From an uncultured Bacteroidales bacterium (GTDB lineage: Bacteria > Bacteroidota > Bacteroidia > Bacteroidales > Bacteroidaceae): a stretch of 64,000 bases of DNA. This document shows positions 8,707 to 16,838 of the stretch, piece by piece. Numbering within the stretch: the stretch's first letter is position 1; the number at the start of each line of letters is the position of its first letter. Below the pieces are notes generated by a model. That model ran no database searches. It saw nothing but the letters and a program-made list of their open reading frames with translations, and was not told the DNA's origin. The position numbers and the translations under genes are program-made. Location of the stretch: positions 234,011 through 298,010 of the forward strand of contig CACXKA010000006.1 of assembly GCA_902768125.1 (NCBI GenBank). The letters are read 5' to 3'.

Positions 8707-9287
8707 AAACCCTCATGCAGTTACCCATATTGAGCGACATGAGATTAGTGGGTGGAACATCACTTGCCTTACAATATGGGCACAGAAGGTCTGTCGATTT
8801 GGATTTCTTCGGAACGACAACCAGTGACGTTGATGAACTGACTGAAACGCTGCGGGAAAACGTTGGGGAATTAACTATGCTTTCAGCATCAAAAACGATA
8901 AGAGTTTATAATATCTCCAATGTCAAAGTTGATATTGTCAACTATATCTACCCTTGGATAGATGAACCCATCAAGGAGAATGGACTCATTCTGGCTTCTC
9001 CAATAGATATTGCAGCCATGAAGGTTAATGCGGTCATCGGTAGGGGTACAAAAAAGGATTTTGTTGACATTTATTACTTGTTGCAGCATTTCTCGTTTGA
9101 CGATCTGATGCATTTTTACTTGAAGAAGTATTCTGACGGCTCTGAGTATAGAGCCTTGTTGAGCATGACCTATTTTGATGACGCTGACCCTCACCCCATG
9201 CCTTATATGTTCGAAGATATTAGTTGGGAAAGAATGAAGGAGTGCATCTGTATGGAAGTGGAAAAATACAATCAGCAACACGGCTAG
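8661..9287 (+). CDS. nucleotidyltransferase, AbiEii/AbiGii toxin family
   Basis: Protein of 208 residues. The nucleotidyltransferase core is visible at residues 28-50: RLVGGTSLALQYGHR then SVDLDFF, giving the GG/GS motif and the DxD metal site. A later segment MKVNAVIGRGTKKDFVDIYY carries the family's conserved lysines and Asp. AbiEii enzymes transfer nucleotides, for example to tRNA, and arrest growth in phage-infected cells as type IV toxin-antitoxin systems. The ATG at 8661 aligns with the usual N-terminus of the family (NTLELLKTLMQLP). Its position directly after a CRISPR array marks this as a defence region. The exact target is not shown by the sequence. Confidence 0.85.
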   Translation: MLSLQTVYPNTLELLKTLMQLPILSDMRLVGGTSLALQYGHRRSVDLDFFGTTTSDVDELTETLRENVGELTMLSASKTIRVYNISNVKVDIVNYIYPWIDEPIKENGLILASPIDIAAMKVNAVIGRGTKKDFVDIYYLLQHFSFDDLMHFYLKKYSDGSEYRALLSMTYFDDADPHPMPYMFEDISWERMKECICMEVEKYNQQHG

Positions 9288-9329
9288 ATACCGAACGGTC
9301 ACCTAAAGTTTTCCCCAAAAGTCTCGATG

Positions 9330-9360
9330 TAATGACACTAACTTGAAAACAAATCATAAC
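9330..9360 (-). repeat. decayed orphan CRISPR repeat
   Basis: On the minus strand the first 31 bases of the array repeat are matched with six substitutions (positions 4, 12, 19, 25, 28, 31). The -7 promoter box TATCTTTG has become TGTCATTA. It lies 1.1 kb from the array, with the antitoxin-toxin pair between them. Confidence 0.75.
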
Positions 9361-9389
9361 GCCACCAATGTCTTTCCATCGGTGGCGTT
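9358..9389 (-). terminator. hairpin downstream of the sensor kinase
   Basis: AACGCCACC (9358-9366) and GGTGGCGTT (9381-9389) form a perfect 9-base stem with a 14-base loop. On the minus strand it is followed by ATGATTTGTTTTC, a weak T-rich tail that belongs to the decayed CRISPR repeat. It is placed to end the kinase transcript. Confidence 0.5.
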
Positions 9390-9423
9390 ATAGATGATTG
9401 TATTTGAGGGGAGGGTCAAAAAG

Positions 9424-11349
9424 TCAATGGTTCAATGGAAGGCTCACGACGAAACGAGTGCCGCTGGTGTATTGGGTGTCGAGCGTGAGGGTGCCGTCCA
9501 TCAGCATGACGACTCGGCGGCAAAGGAACAGACCGAGACCCAACCCTTCTGTGAACATATCGACTTTGGTAAATTTATCAAAGATGAATTCGGCTTTGTC
9601 GGATGGGATGCCAGGTCCTGTGTCTTCAACGGTGAAGTTCACAACATCGTCAGTCGTTTCGATGCGCAGGGTGATGCTGCCTTCGCTGGTGAAGTGGAGG
9701 GCGTTGACGAGCAACTCTGTGAGGACGATGAGCAGATGGTGACGGTTCGTCTGAAGGGTCAGTTCATCATCTACATGGCTGTCGAGGTGCATCTCTACGG
9801 TATGAGGTATCAAACTGCTGGCGGTTTCGACGGCTTCGTGTGCCAACATATTGCAGCCCACCGTTTCGTTGGTGATGATGGTCTGACGGCTCTCGACAAG
9901 CGATGCTGTGAGCAGTTTGTTCACCATATAGTCGAGGGCATTGGTCTGCACATACATGGTCTCTGCCATCTCCTTTTTCTCGTCATCAGACATCGCGTCA
10001 CTTTCGCACAATATCTGCGAGAATCCATGAACGATGTTGAGTGGTGTATGTATCTGATGCGTAATGTCTTGCATGAACTGCGTCTTCTGCTCACTTGCCC
10101 GTCGTGCCAGCAGGGTGGCTTGCTCGAGTTCCTTGGTGCGTTGCTCGGTCTCCAACTTCGTCTTCTCTGCGTCGTTGATGTGCTGACTGATACTCTGTCG
10201 CATCTGGCAGAAACTGTTCTGCAACTGTCCTATCAAGTCGGTGCGCTGGCTGTGTGGCAGAATCTTCTCATAGTCGCCATGACCTATCTGTCTCAGTTCG
10301 GCTGCCAGCAGTCCCAAAGGCTGTGTGAAGTGCTTCACAATGCGGTGGCAACCCATCGCCAGCAGCAACAATCCGATAATGAGCAGAGGCAACAGAATAT
10401 AGTTCAGCCTGTTGTATCCACGCAGCAGTTCGTTGGAGGGGCAGACGAGTGCTATGCTCCACTGGGTGCCTTCGAGCGGTCGGTAGAGCACGATGTGTGA
10501 GGTACCATTTATTTTGACATCCATGTGTCCTGTTCGTCCGTTGGTCATCTCATATCCCAATGCCACAATATCGGTGTGATCTCTGGGGTCCACGCCTGTG
10601 AAGATGGTCTGCTTGAGCAGTTTCGTGGTGTCGGGGTGCACAAAATAGTGTCCGTCGGCACCCAGCAACATAAAGTAGGAGTTTTGGTATGGATGCTCTG
10701 CTGTGATGGTCTCTGTCAGCCTCTTCAGCGACAAGTCAGTGGAGATGACGCCCACGAACTTTCCCTTTCGGTCGTTGAGTGGCATGCAGTAGGATGCTAT
10801 CATCTCTGGGCTTGAGAGCGTTCCTGCATTGTAGTCATCGAAGGGATCCACCCAGCAAGCGGTCTTTTTTTGGCGTGGCGTCTTATACCACACCTTATCA
10901 TAATAGTCGTAATCGGCTTCACGGACGGTGGCCACAGAGTCTTTTCCTGGTTTTGAATTTTCAAGGCGAACGGAATAGGCAGAGAAACCATATTCTTCAT
11001 CAGGGAAGAAATCGGGTTCCATCGTGATGGAGCAGCCGTTTGTGTTGGGATGGTTGGCAACGATTCGGTGGGTGTACTTCAGCAGGGAGTCCTTCTCGTT
11101 GTGAAGGTTGACGAGCCAAATGATGTTGCGCGTGGCAGTTTCCAACTCCACCATATATCCCTTGACACGCAATGCCGTATTGTCGAGGACGTGCGACGCC
11201 TCATCGATGGACTCTTCACGGATGATGTTGCGTGACTGCCAATAGAGGAATCCGAGTGACAGCGAGAATATCAGTAGCACGACAAACAAGATGTCGAGAC
11301 AGAGCCTGGTGGAGAGCGACTGGCGAATATTTTTCCTCATCTCTATCAT
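9424..11349 (-). CDS. dCache-HAMP sensor histidine kinase
   Basis: Membrane sensor kinase of 641 residues. A first membrane helix (about 20-38) leads to a periplasmic dCache-type ligand domain with the WVDPFDDYNAG and PLNDRKGKFVGVIS segments. A second helix follows (about 318-338), then HAMP, a coiled coil, the dimerisation helix with the phospho-acceptor His431 in DITHQIHTPLN, and a HATPase domain with VEDTGPGIP and GLGLGLFL. It begins with an ATGA overlap on the stop of the upstream, related sensor. No response regulator gene is adjacent. The ligand is unknown; dCache domains usually bind small molecules. Confidence 0.88.
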   Translation of the reverse strand: MIEMRKNIRQSLSTRLCLDILFVVLLIFSLSLGFLYWQSRNIIREESIDEASHVLDNTALRVKGYMVELETATRNIIWLVNLHNEKDSLLKYTHRIVANHPNTNGCSITMEPDFFPDEEYGFSAYSVRLENSKPGKDSVATVREADYDYYDKVWYKTPRQKKTACWVDPFDDYNAGTLSSPEMIASYCMPLNDRKGKFVGVISTDLSLKRLTETITAEHPYQNSYFMLLGADGHYFVHPDTTKLLKQTIFTGVDPRDHTDIVALGYEMTNGRTGHMDVKINGTSHIVLYRPLEGTQWSIALVCPSNELLRGYNRLNYILLPLLIIGLLLLAMGCHRIVKHFTQPLGLLAAELRQIGHGDYEKILPHSQRTDLIGQLQNSFCQMRQSISQHINDAEKTKLETEQRTKELEQATLLARRASEQKTQFMQDITHQIHTPLNIVHGFSQILCESDAMSDDEKKEMAETMYVQTNALDYMVNKLLTASLVESRQTIITNETVGCNMLAHEAVETASSLIPHTVEMHLDSHVDDELTLQTNRHHLLIVLTELLVNALHFTSEGSITLRIETTDDVVNFTVEDTGPGIPSDKAEFIFDKFTKVDMFTEGLGLGLFLCRRVVMLMDGTLTLDTQYTSGTRFVVSLPLNH

Positions 11350-12815
11350 AGGCGTCCTCCTCTCTTCTTGTCAGCGATGTCGAGCAGATTGTCCAACAGA
11401 GCCGTGGTTATTTCGGTATGTTCCTGTATCTTGTCAGCCATCTGGCGGAATTCGTCGGCTTTCATGTCGGTTGCACGCTGACGGAAATCGGCGATGGTAT
11501 TGTGGATGACCTTGACGGATTGCTCCATCCGGTCGCTCATGTTCAGAATGACGGCATCTTTCATGCGATCTGCCTCACGCGCCTGCTCATAAGCTATTTC
11601 AAGGTCTTTATTACGCTGGCTGAGCACGTCGGTCAGATGGGTGATATGAGCGATGTGTTGACTGATACTCTGCTGCATCTGGCGGAATGTATTCTGCACG
11701 TAACCCACCTCGTCAGGACGATTACTTTTCTTCACCAATTCATCCATCTGACCCTCGGCCATACGATGAGCTTCATCTACCAACTTCTGCAACGGCTTCA
11801 ACTGGCGATGGGTGATGAAGAAACAGAACAGCGCCAGCAGCAACAGGCCGATGAAACTGATGATGATTGTATAGCGCAAAAGTGAGTTGTAGGAACTGAA
11901 AATGTCACTCTCAGGACATACAATCGCCACGCTCCATCCTGCATTCTCAAAGGGGTGGTAAAAGATGAAGTCCTGCTTGCCGTCCATGTGAATCTCGCTA
12001 TGTCCGATATGGCCAGTCTTCATGGATATGGCTGCCAGATGTCCTTCGTTGGTCGGTTCGTTGAAAGCCTCCGTAAAGAAGGCTTCATGCTCTTCGAGCG
12101 TGCTGTCAGGGTGGATAATCAGGTGTCCGTCAGTACCCATCACTGAGGCATGCGAGTTGGGGAATGGTCGAAGCGAGAGCACCAAGTCGGCAAACCACTT
12201 CATCGAGATGTGTACCGACAAAACGCCCACCAGTTCACCCTCTTTGTTGTGCAGCGGCATACCATAGGACGTGATGATGGAGGTCTCTCCATGTTCAACA
12301 TCGACATAAGGGTCTATCCAGATGGGCTGGCCGTGGTGCAGGGGTATGAAGTACCATTTCTCACGAGTATAGAGTTTCTTTCCACCATTCACCATTACTT
12401 GTATCTGTGTCGAATCAGTAGGGTCGCGGTGGGCATACACCTCGTAATAGATGCCGTATTGCGGATAGACACCTGGTTCGAAAGCGATGGTACAACTCTG
12501 GATGTGAGGGTTCTCTCTCAACAACTGCTGACAAAGACTGTCCATGATTTCAGGCTTGTTCAAACGCTTCTCAATGGTCCAGTGCCAGCTGCGCGTGGCA
12601 GTCTCCACCTCGTTCAGGGTGTTGTCAATGCGCAATTCTGTCGTGCGCAGCGTCTGACGAGCTTTCTCCATGGCCTCCTGATAGATAGAATTACGGGCAT
12701 GGTGGAACATGATGAAGAGGGCAGCGACGAAGAGAATTGACACGAATCCGACCACCCACAGCACAACTTGCGTGGTCAACGAATGACGGGATTGTTTTTC
12801 AGTTACTCTCTTCAT
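11346..12815 (-). CDS. dCache-HAMP sensor without kinase function (pseudokinase-like)
   Basis: Protein of 489 residues, clearly a paralogue of the kinase that follows: the same membrane helix, dCache domain (IWIDPYVDVEHG, PLHNKEGELVGVLS), second helix and HAMP segment (QMQQSISQHI is shared almost word for word). It ends after the dimerisation helices. No ATP-binding domain exists and the phospho-acceptor position reads NMSDRME, with Asp428 where the partner has His431. It therefore cannot autophosphorylate in the normal way. Co-translation with the intact kinase suggests mixed dimers or ligand sensing on its behalf, which is inference. The C-terminus is a clean stop overlapping the next ATG, not a broken frame. 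Confidence 0.85.
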   Translation of the reverse strand: MKRVTEKQSRHSLTTQVVLWVVGFVSILFVAALFIMFHHARNSIYQEAMEKARQTLRTTELRIDNTLNEVETATRSWHWTIEKRLNKPEIMDSLCQQLLRENPHIQSCTIAFEPGVYPQYGIYYEVYAHRDPTDSTQIQVMVNGGKKLYTREKWYFIPLHHGQPIWIDPYVDVEHGETSIITSYGMPLHNKEGELVGVLSVHISMKWFADLVLSLRPFPNSHASVMGTDGHLIIHPDSTLEEHEAFFTEAFNEPTNEGHLAAISMKTGHIGHSEIHMDGKQDFIFYHPFENAGWSVAIVCPESDIFSSYNSLLRYTIIISFIGLLLLALFCFFITHRQLKPLQKLVDEAHRMAEGQMDELVKKSNRPDEVGYVQNTFRQMQQSISQHIAHITHLTDVLSQRNKDLEIAYEQAREADRMKDAVILNMSDRMEQSVKVIHNTIADFRQRATDMKADEFRQMADKIQEHTEITTALLDNLLDIADKKRGGRL

Positions 12816-12843
12816 CAGATATAGATTTGGTCTTCATCGATTG

Positions 12844-12874
12844 CAAATTTAGATAATTATTTATATATCACAAA
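12844..12874 (-). promoter_or_regulatory. promoter of the sensor pair
   Basis: On the minus strand TTTG (12874-12871), 19 bases, TAAATTTG (12851-12844), a near-perfect Bacteroidetes promoter 29 bases before the ATG at 12815. Confidence 0.75.
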
Positions 12875-13021
12875 CAAATCGAGATAAAAATATAAACAAT
12901 TTGCCTCGAAAAAGTGAGAAAGTACAATATCAACACCGCCCTATATGACATCGTTACAAGAATTTGCCCCATTTCTATACTTCCATCATACTACGCCCTT
13001 CTTACGATAGCAGAAAAAATA

Positions 13022-13146
13022 AAAATAAAAGCGATTTTATTTTGTATTGTCTTCAGCTTTCACTAACTTTGACTATGTCGAAATTACTCACGCTCGAAAA
13101 AACTCAAATAAATATTTGGTTCTTTCCTCACTTAATCGTAACTTTG
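13022..13146 (+). promoter_or_regulatory. tandem promoters of the outer-membrane barrel gene
   Basis: Two promoters in series. The first has an inverted repeat AAAATAAAA/TTTTATTTT (13022-13030, 13035-13043) running into TTTG (13041-13044), 19 bases, TAACTTTG (13064-13071). The second has TTTG (13115-13118), 20 bases, TAACTTTG (13139-13146). The gene starts 46 bases later at 13193. Confidence 0.7.
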
Positions 13147-13192
13147 TCCCCGAAAATCTATTTACATTTATTTTATCTAAAACTACAAACGT

Positions 13193-13816
13193 ATGAAAAA
13201 GAACATTTTGAGTCTTGCTGTTCTCGTTGCAGCGCTCTGTTTTGCTCTGCCTTCTCAGGCACAAGTTAAGTTTGGTGTTAAGGCTGGTTTGAATGTTGAC
13301 AACATCAACCTGAAAGATTCTTACGGCACTCTCAAAGCCAAAAACCGCACAGGTTTCTTTGCTGGTGTAACAGCTGACGTAACGATTCCACTCGCAGGTC
13401 TGGGTGCAGACATCGCTGTGCTCTACGATAACAAGGTGGTGGGCATTTCAGACGGAGTCAATGAAGCCAACAAGACATTGCACTACATCGACATGCCTAT
13501 CAACGCAAAATACACCGTTGGTCTCAGCAGCTTGGCAAGCGTGTATGTCGCAACGGGACCTCAGTTCTCTTGGAACATTGGCGACCGTCACTGGACTCCT
13601 CAGTATATCACACAGGATTGGGAGATCAAGAAGTCTGAGTTTTCTTGGAACATCGGTTGTGGTGTGACTGCTCTCAGCCATCTTCGCGTAGGCTACAACT
13701 ACAACATTGCTATCGGCAAGACAGCCGAGTTCGACCTCCTTGCTGTTGGCGTAGCAGGTGCTAAGGGTAAACTGAAGAACAACACGCACCAGATCTCTCT
13801 GACTTATCTCTTCTAA
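13193..13816 (+). CDS. outer-membrane beta-barrel protein
   Basis: Protein of 207 residues with a signal peptide ending near residue 23 (PSQAQ). The mature part alternates short polar and aromatic strands (KFGVKAGLNVDNI, SEFSWNIGCGVT, LRVGYNYNIA) and ends HQISLTYLF, with the terminal Phe typical of outer-membrane barrels. It fits the small PorT-like or porin-family barrels of Bacteroidetes with about eight strands. It is driven by two strong promoters and is followed after three bases by priA. The substrate, if any, is unknown. Confidence 0.8.
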   Translation: MKKNILSLAVLVAALCFALPSQAQVKFGVKAGLNVDNINLKDSYGTLKAKNRTGFFAGVTADVTIPLAGLGADIAVLYDNKVVGISDGVNEANKTLHYIDMPINAKYTVGLSSLASVYVATGPQFSWNIGDRHWTPQYITQDWEIKKSEFSWNIGCGVTALSHLRVGYNYNIAIGKTAEFDLLAVGVAGAKGKLKNNTHQISLTYLF

Positions 13817-13819
13817 TTG

Positions 13820-15841
13820 ATGTTCGCAGACATCATACTTCCTATACCATTCGACAGCTTCACATACCTCGTTCCTCCCTCGATGGAGGCAAGAGTGATG
13901 CGAGGCTGTCGAGTTGTTGTGCCCCTTGGCAAGAACAAAATCTACACAGGCGTGGTGGCTCGCACACACGACAATGCCCCACAGGGCGTGGAGATGAAAT
14001 CGGTGATGGAAGTACTTGATGAACAGCCTGTTGTCAACGAGCAGCAGTTCACTTTCTGGCAATGGATTGCAAACTATTATCTCTGCCCTATCGGCGATGT
14101 GATGAAAGCTGCCCTGCCTGGTGCAATGAAACCAAAGGATGAAGCTGCCCTGAAGGAATCCACTCGCAAACGAAGAGGTTCCAATACCCTCTTTCAAACC
14201 TCAAACCTTCCATCTCAAATCTCAAACCTTTCTCCTGCCCAGCAGAAGGCATACGAGGAGATTGAGCACTCTTTCTTGACGAAAAACGTCACTTTGCTGC
14301 ATGGGGTCACCTCCTCTGGCAAGACCGAACTTTATATCCACCTCATCAGTAAATATCTTGCTGAAGGCAAGCAAGTGCTTTATCTCTTGCCTGAAATTGC
14401 GCTGACCACGCAAATCACAGAAAGGCTTCGTCGTTTCTTTGGGGAAAAGATGGGGGTGTATCACTCCAAATTCACTGATATACAACGTCTGGAGGTGTAC
14501 AAGCGTCAAGCCTCCACAGAACCCTACCAACTCATCTTGGGTGTGCGTTCCAGCATCTTCCTCCCTTTTCAGAATCTTGGTCTTGTCATTGTGGATGAGG
14601 AACATGAGCAGAGCTACAAACAGCAGGAACCTGCCCCACGCTACCACGCAAGGAATGCTGGCATCATGCTGGCAAAGATGTTTGGCGCCAAGACCTTGCT
14701 CGGCACAGCCACTCCCTCCTTCGAAGTATATCATCTGGCACACAAGGGACAATATGGCTATGTGCAGCTCACCCAACGATACCGAGACATGCAACTGCCT
14801 ACCATTGAGGTGGTTGACACCAAGGAAGCCAAGCGCAAGAAATTGATGAAGGGCGTCTTCTCGCCCCGTCTGATCGAGGTGATGCAAGGGGCATTGGAAC
14901 GGAAAGAGCAAATCATCCTGTTCCAGAACCGACGAGGCTTTTCATCCTTCATCGAATGCAAGACCTGCGGTTGGGTGCCCAGTTGTCCGCATTGCGACGT
15001 GACGCTGACGCTCCACAAGAAGACCTCCACCCTCATCTGCCACTATTGCGGCTACACCACCCAGATTCCAGGGAAATGTCCTGCCTGCGAGGAAAGCAAG
15101 TTCACCGACATCGGTACTGGAACGGAAAAGATTGAGGAGCAGATTCAACAGCTGTTTCCTGATGCCACCACCTTGAGGATGGACCTTGACACCGCACAGA
15201 CACGCCTGCAAGCCGAACGCATCATCAGCGACTTCTCTGTCCACAAAGCCGACATCCTCATCGGCACCCAGATGGTAACCAAGGGATTGGATTTCGATCG
15301 AGTGTCGGTGGTGGGTATCCTCGATGCCGACACGATGCTGAACCTGCCCGATTTCCGCAGTCATGAACGCACTTTCCAGACACTCAGTCAAGTGGCTGGA
15401 CGTGCCGGACGCAACCAGACATCGGGATACGTCATCCTCCAAACACGCTCTGCTGACAGCGACATCATCCGTCAAATCACCCAAGGTGACTATTGGCAGA
15501 TGTTCTACACACAAATGCTTGAACGCCAAGCATTTCATTATCCTCCCTTCCAACGCCTCATCTATGTGTATCTGCGCCACAAAGATGACGAACTGTTGGA
15601 GCACCTTGCAGACGATATGGCAGACAAGCTCCGCAAGGTGTTTGGAGAAAGGGTGCTGGGTCCTGACCGCCCTCCTGTGGCACGCATCCACTCCCTCTAC
15701 ATTCGCAAGATCATGCTCAAGATTGAGCCACACACCTCGACCGACAAAGTGCGCCAACATCTCATTGCCATCCAGCAGCAAATGCTCGCGATGCCCATCG
15801 CCAAAAACCTCAACATTTACTACGACGTTGACCCCCTGTAA
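13820..15841 (+). CDS. priA: primosomal helicase PriA, short form
   Basis: Replication-restart helicase of 673 residues that reloads the replisome at stalled forks. The 3'-end-binding domain is at 1-100 (MFADIILPIPFDSFTYLVP). The helicase has Walker A GVTSSGKTE, Walker B VDEEH, and a zinc region with eight cysteines in CKTCGW, CPHCD, CHYCGY and CPACEE. Between the first domain and the helicase only about 30 residues remain (residues 110-140), so the winged-helix domain found in typical PriA seems absent; the linker codes FQTSNLPSQISNLSP from a repetitive TCAAACC-rich stretch. The ATG at 13820 is preferred over the TTG at 13817. Confidence 0.93.
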   Translation: MFADIILPIPFDSFTYLVPPSMEARVMRGCRVVVPLGKNKIYTGVVARTHDNAPQGVEMKSVMEVLDEQPVVNEQQFTFWQWIANYYLCPIGDVMKAALPGAMKPKDEAALKESTRKRRGSNTLFQTSNLPSQISNLSPAQQKAYEEIEHSFLTKNVTLLHGVTSSGKTELYIHLISKYLAEGKQVLYLLPEIALTTQITERLRRFFGEKMGVYHSKFTDIQRLEVYKRQASTEPYQLILGVRSSIFLPFQNLGLVIVDEEHEQSYKQQEPAPRYHARNAGIMLAKMFGAKTLLGTATPSFEVYHLAHKGQYGYVQLTQRYRDMQLPTIEVVDTKEAKRKKLMKGVFSPRLIEVMQGALERKEQIILFQNRRGFSSFIECKTCGWVPSCPHCDVTLTLHKKTSTLICHYCGYTTQIPGKCPACEESKFTDIGTGTEKIEEQIQQLFPDATTLRMDLDTAQTRLQAERIISDFSVHKADILIGTQMVTKGLDFDRVSVVGILDADTMLNLPDFRSHERTFQTLSQVAGRAGRNQTSGYVILQTRSADSDIIRQITQGDYWQMFYTQMLERQAFHYPPFQRLIYVYLRHKDDELLEHLADDMADKLRKVFGERVLGPDRPPVARIHSLYIRKIMLKIEPHTSTDKVRQHLIAIQQQMLAMPIAKNLNIYYDVDPL

Positions 15842-15903
15842 ACAAGCACACCCGCTTTTTGCACTCTTTTCGCGTTTTTGAGCATTAAAATATCTATATT
15901 TTA

Positions 15904-15933
15904 TTGTGGAACGGGAAAAAAGTCGTACCTTTG
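15904..15933 (+). promoter_or_regulatory. etf operon promoter
   Basis: TTG (15904-15906), 19 bases, TACCTTTG (15926-15933), followed by a leader of about 90 bases before etfB at 16027. The rest of the 185-base gap shows no other clear element. Confidence 0.7.
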
Positions 15934-16026
15934 TAACCGTTTCCACAATCGTTGCGATTTTTACCTGATTGCAAAACTGACCAATAACGGAAATACATAT
16001 ATCAAAAACAATCAATATATTAACTT

Positions 16027-16836
16027 ATGAGTTTGAAAATCATTGTACTCGCAAAGCAGGTGCCAGACACACGAAATGTCGGTCCTGATGCGATGACTCC
16101 AGAGGGTACAGTGAACCGTGCAGCTCTGCCTGCTGTGTTCAACCCCGAGGACTTGAACGCCCTTGAACAGGCTCTGCGCCTGAAGGACGCGAATCCTGGT
16201 TCCACCATCACCATGCTCACCATGGGTCTGCCCAAGGCTGCTGAGGTGCTGAAGGAAGGTATTTATCGTGGTGCCGATGAAGGCATCCTCATTTCTGACC
16301 GTCCTCTTGGCGGTGCCGACACCCTTGCCACTTCCTACACCCTGGCTCAGGCTATCAAGAAAGTGGGCGACTACGACATCATCCTTTGCGGTCGCCAGGC
16401 TATCGACGGTGACACCGCTCAGGTAGGTCCACAGGTGGCAGAGAAGTTGGGTCTCACCCAGATCACTTACACAGAGGAAATCATCTCTCTTGACAAGGCT
16501 GCCAAGAAGATTGTGGCAAAGCGCCACATCGACGGCGGTGTTGAGACAGTGGAAGGTCCACTCCCAATCGTTGTGACCGTGAACGGTTCTGCCGCTCCTT
16601 GCCGTGTACGCAACGTGAAGCGCGTGTGGGCAAACAAGAACCGCGAGTTCACCACTTGGGGCGCAGCTGACATCGAGGCTGACCCAGCACAGATTGGTAA
16701 GGCAGGTTCTCCCACTAACGTGAAGGCCGTGAAGAGCATTGTCTTCAAAGCGAAAGAAAACAAGACCCTCACCTCTTCTGACGCAGATGTGGAGAGTCTG
16801 ATTGTTGAACTCATGGAAAGCAACACCATCGGATAA
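16027..16836 (+). CDS. etfB: electron transfer flavoprotein, beta subunit
   Basis: Protein of 269 residues that together with EtfA passes electrons from acyl-CoA dehydrogenases to the membrane or to other acceptors. The N-terminal nucleotide-binding fold is clear (KIIVLAKQVPDT, then FNPEDLNALEQALRL), as is the adenosine-binding segment DGDTAQVGPQVAEKLG. The end ESLIVELMESN is typical. etfA begins two bases after the stop, and the acyl-CoA dehydrogenase follows, so this is a three-gene electron-transfer operon. Confidence 0.95.
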   Translation: MSLKIIVLAKQVPDTRNVGPDAMTPEGTVNRAALPAVFNPEDLNALEQALRLKDANPGSTITMLTMGLPKAAEVLKEGIYRGADEGILISDRPLGGADTLATSYTLAQAIKKVGDYDIILCGRQAIDGDTAQVGPQVAEKLGLTQITYTEEIISLDKAAKKIVAKRHIDGGVETVEGPLPIVVTVNGSAAPCRVRNVKRVWANKNREFTTWGAADIEADPAQIGKAGSPTNVKAVKSIVFKAKENKTLTSSDADVESLIVELMESNTIG

Positions 16837-16838
16837 TC

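Noticed and set aside
9394-10500. Open frame of 368 codons on the plus strand
   Set aside because: It mirrors the sensor kinase, whose domains are certain.
11346-11360. Truncation of the first sensor by a nonsense mutation
   Set aside because: Nothing resembling an ATPase domain follows in any frame, and the stop forms an ATGA overlap with the next gene.
14942-16015. Open frame of 357 codons on the minus strand
   Set aside because: It is a shadow of priA and its upstream part covers the etf promoter.
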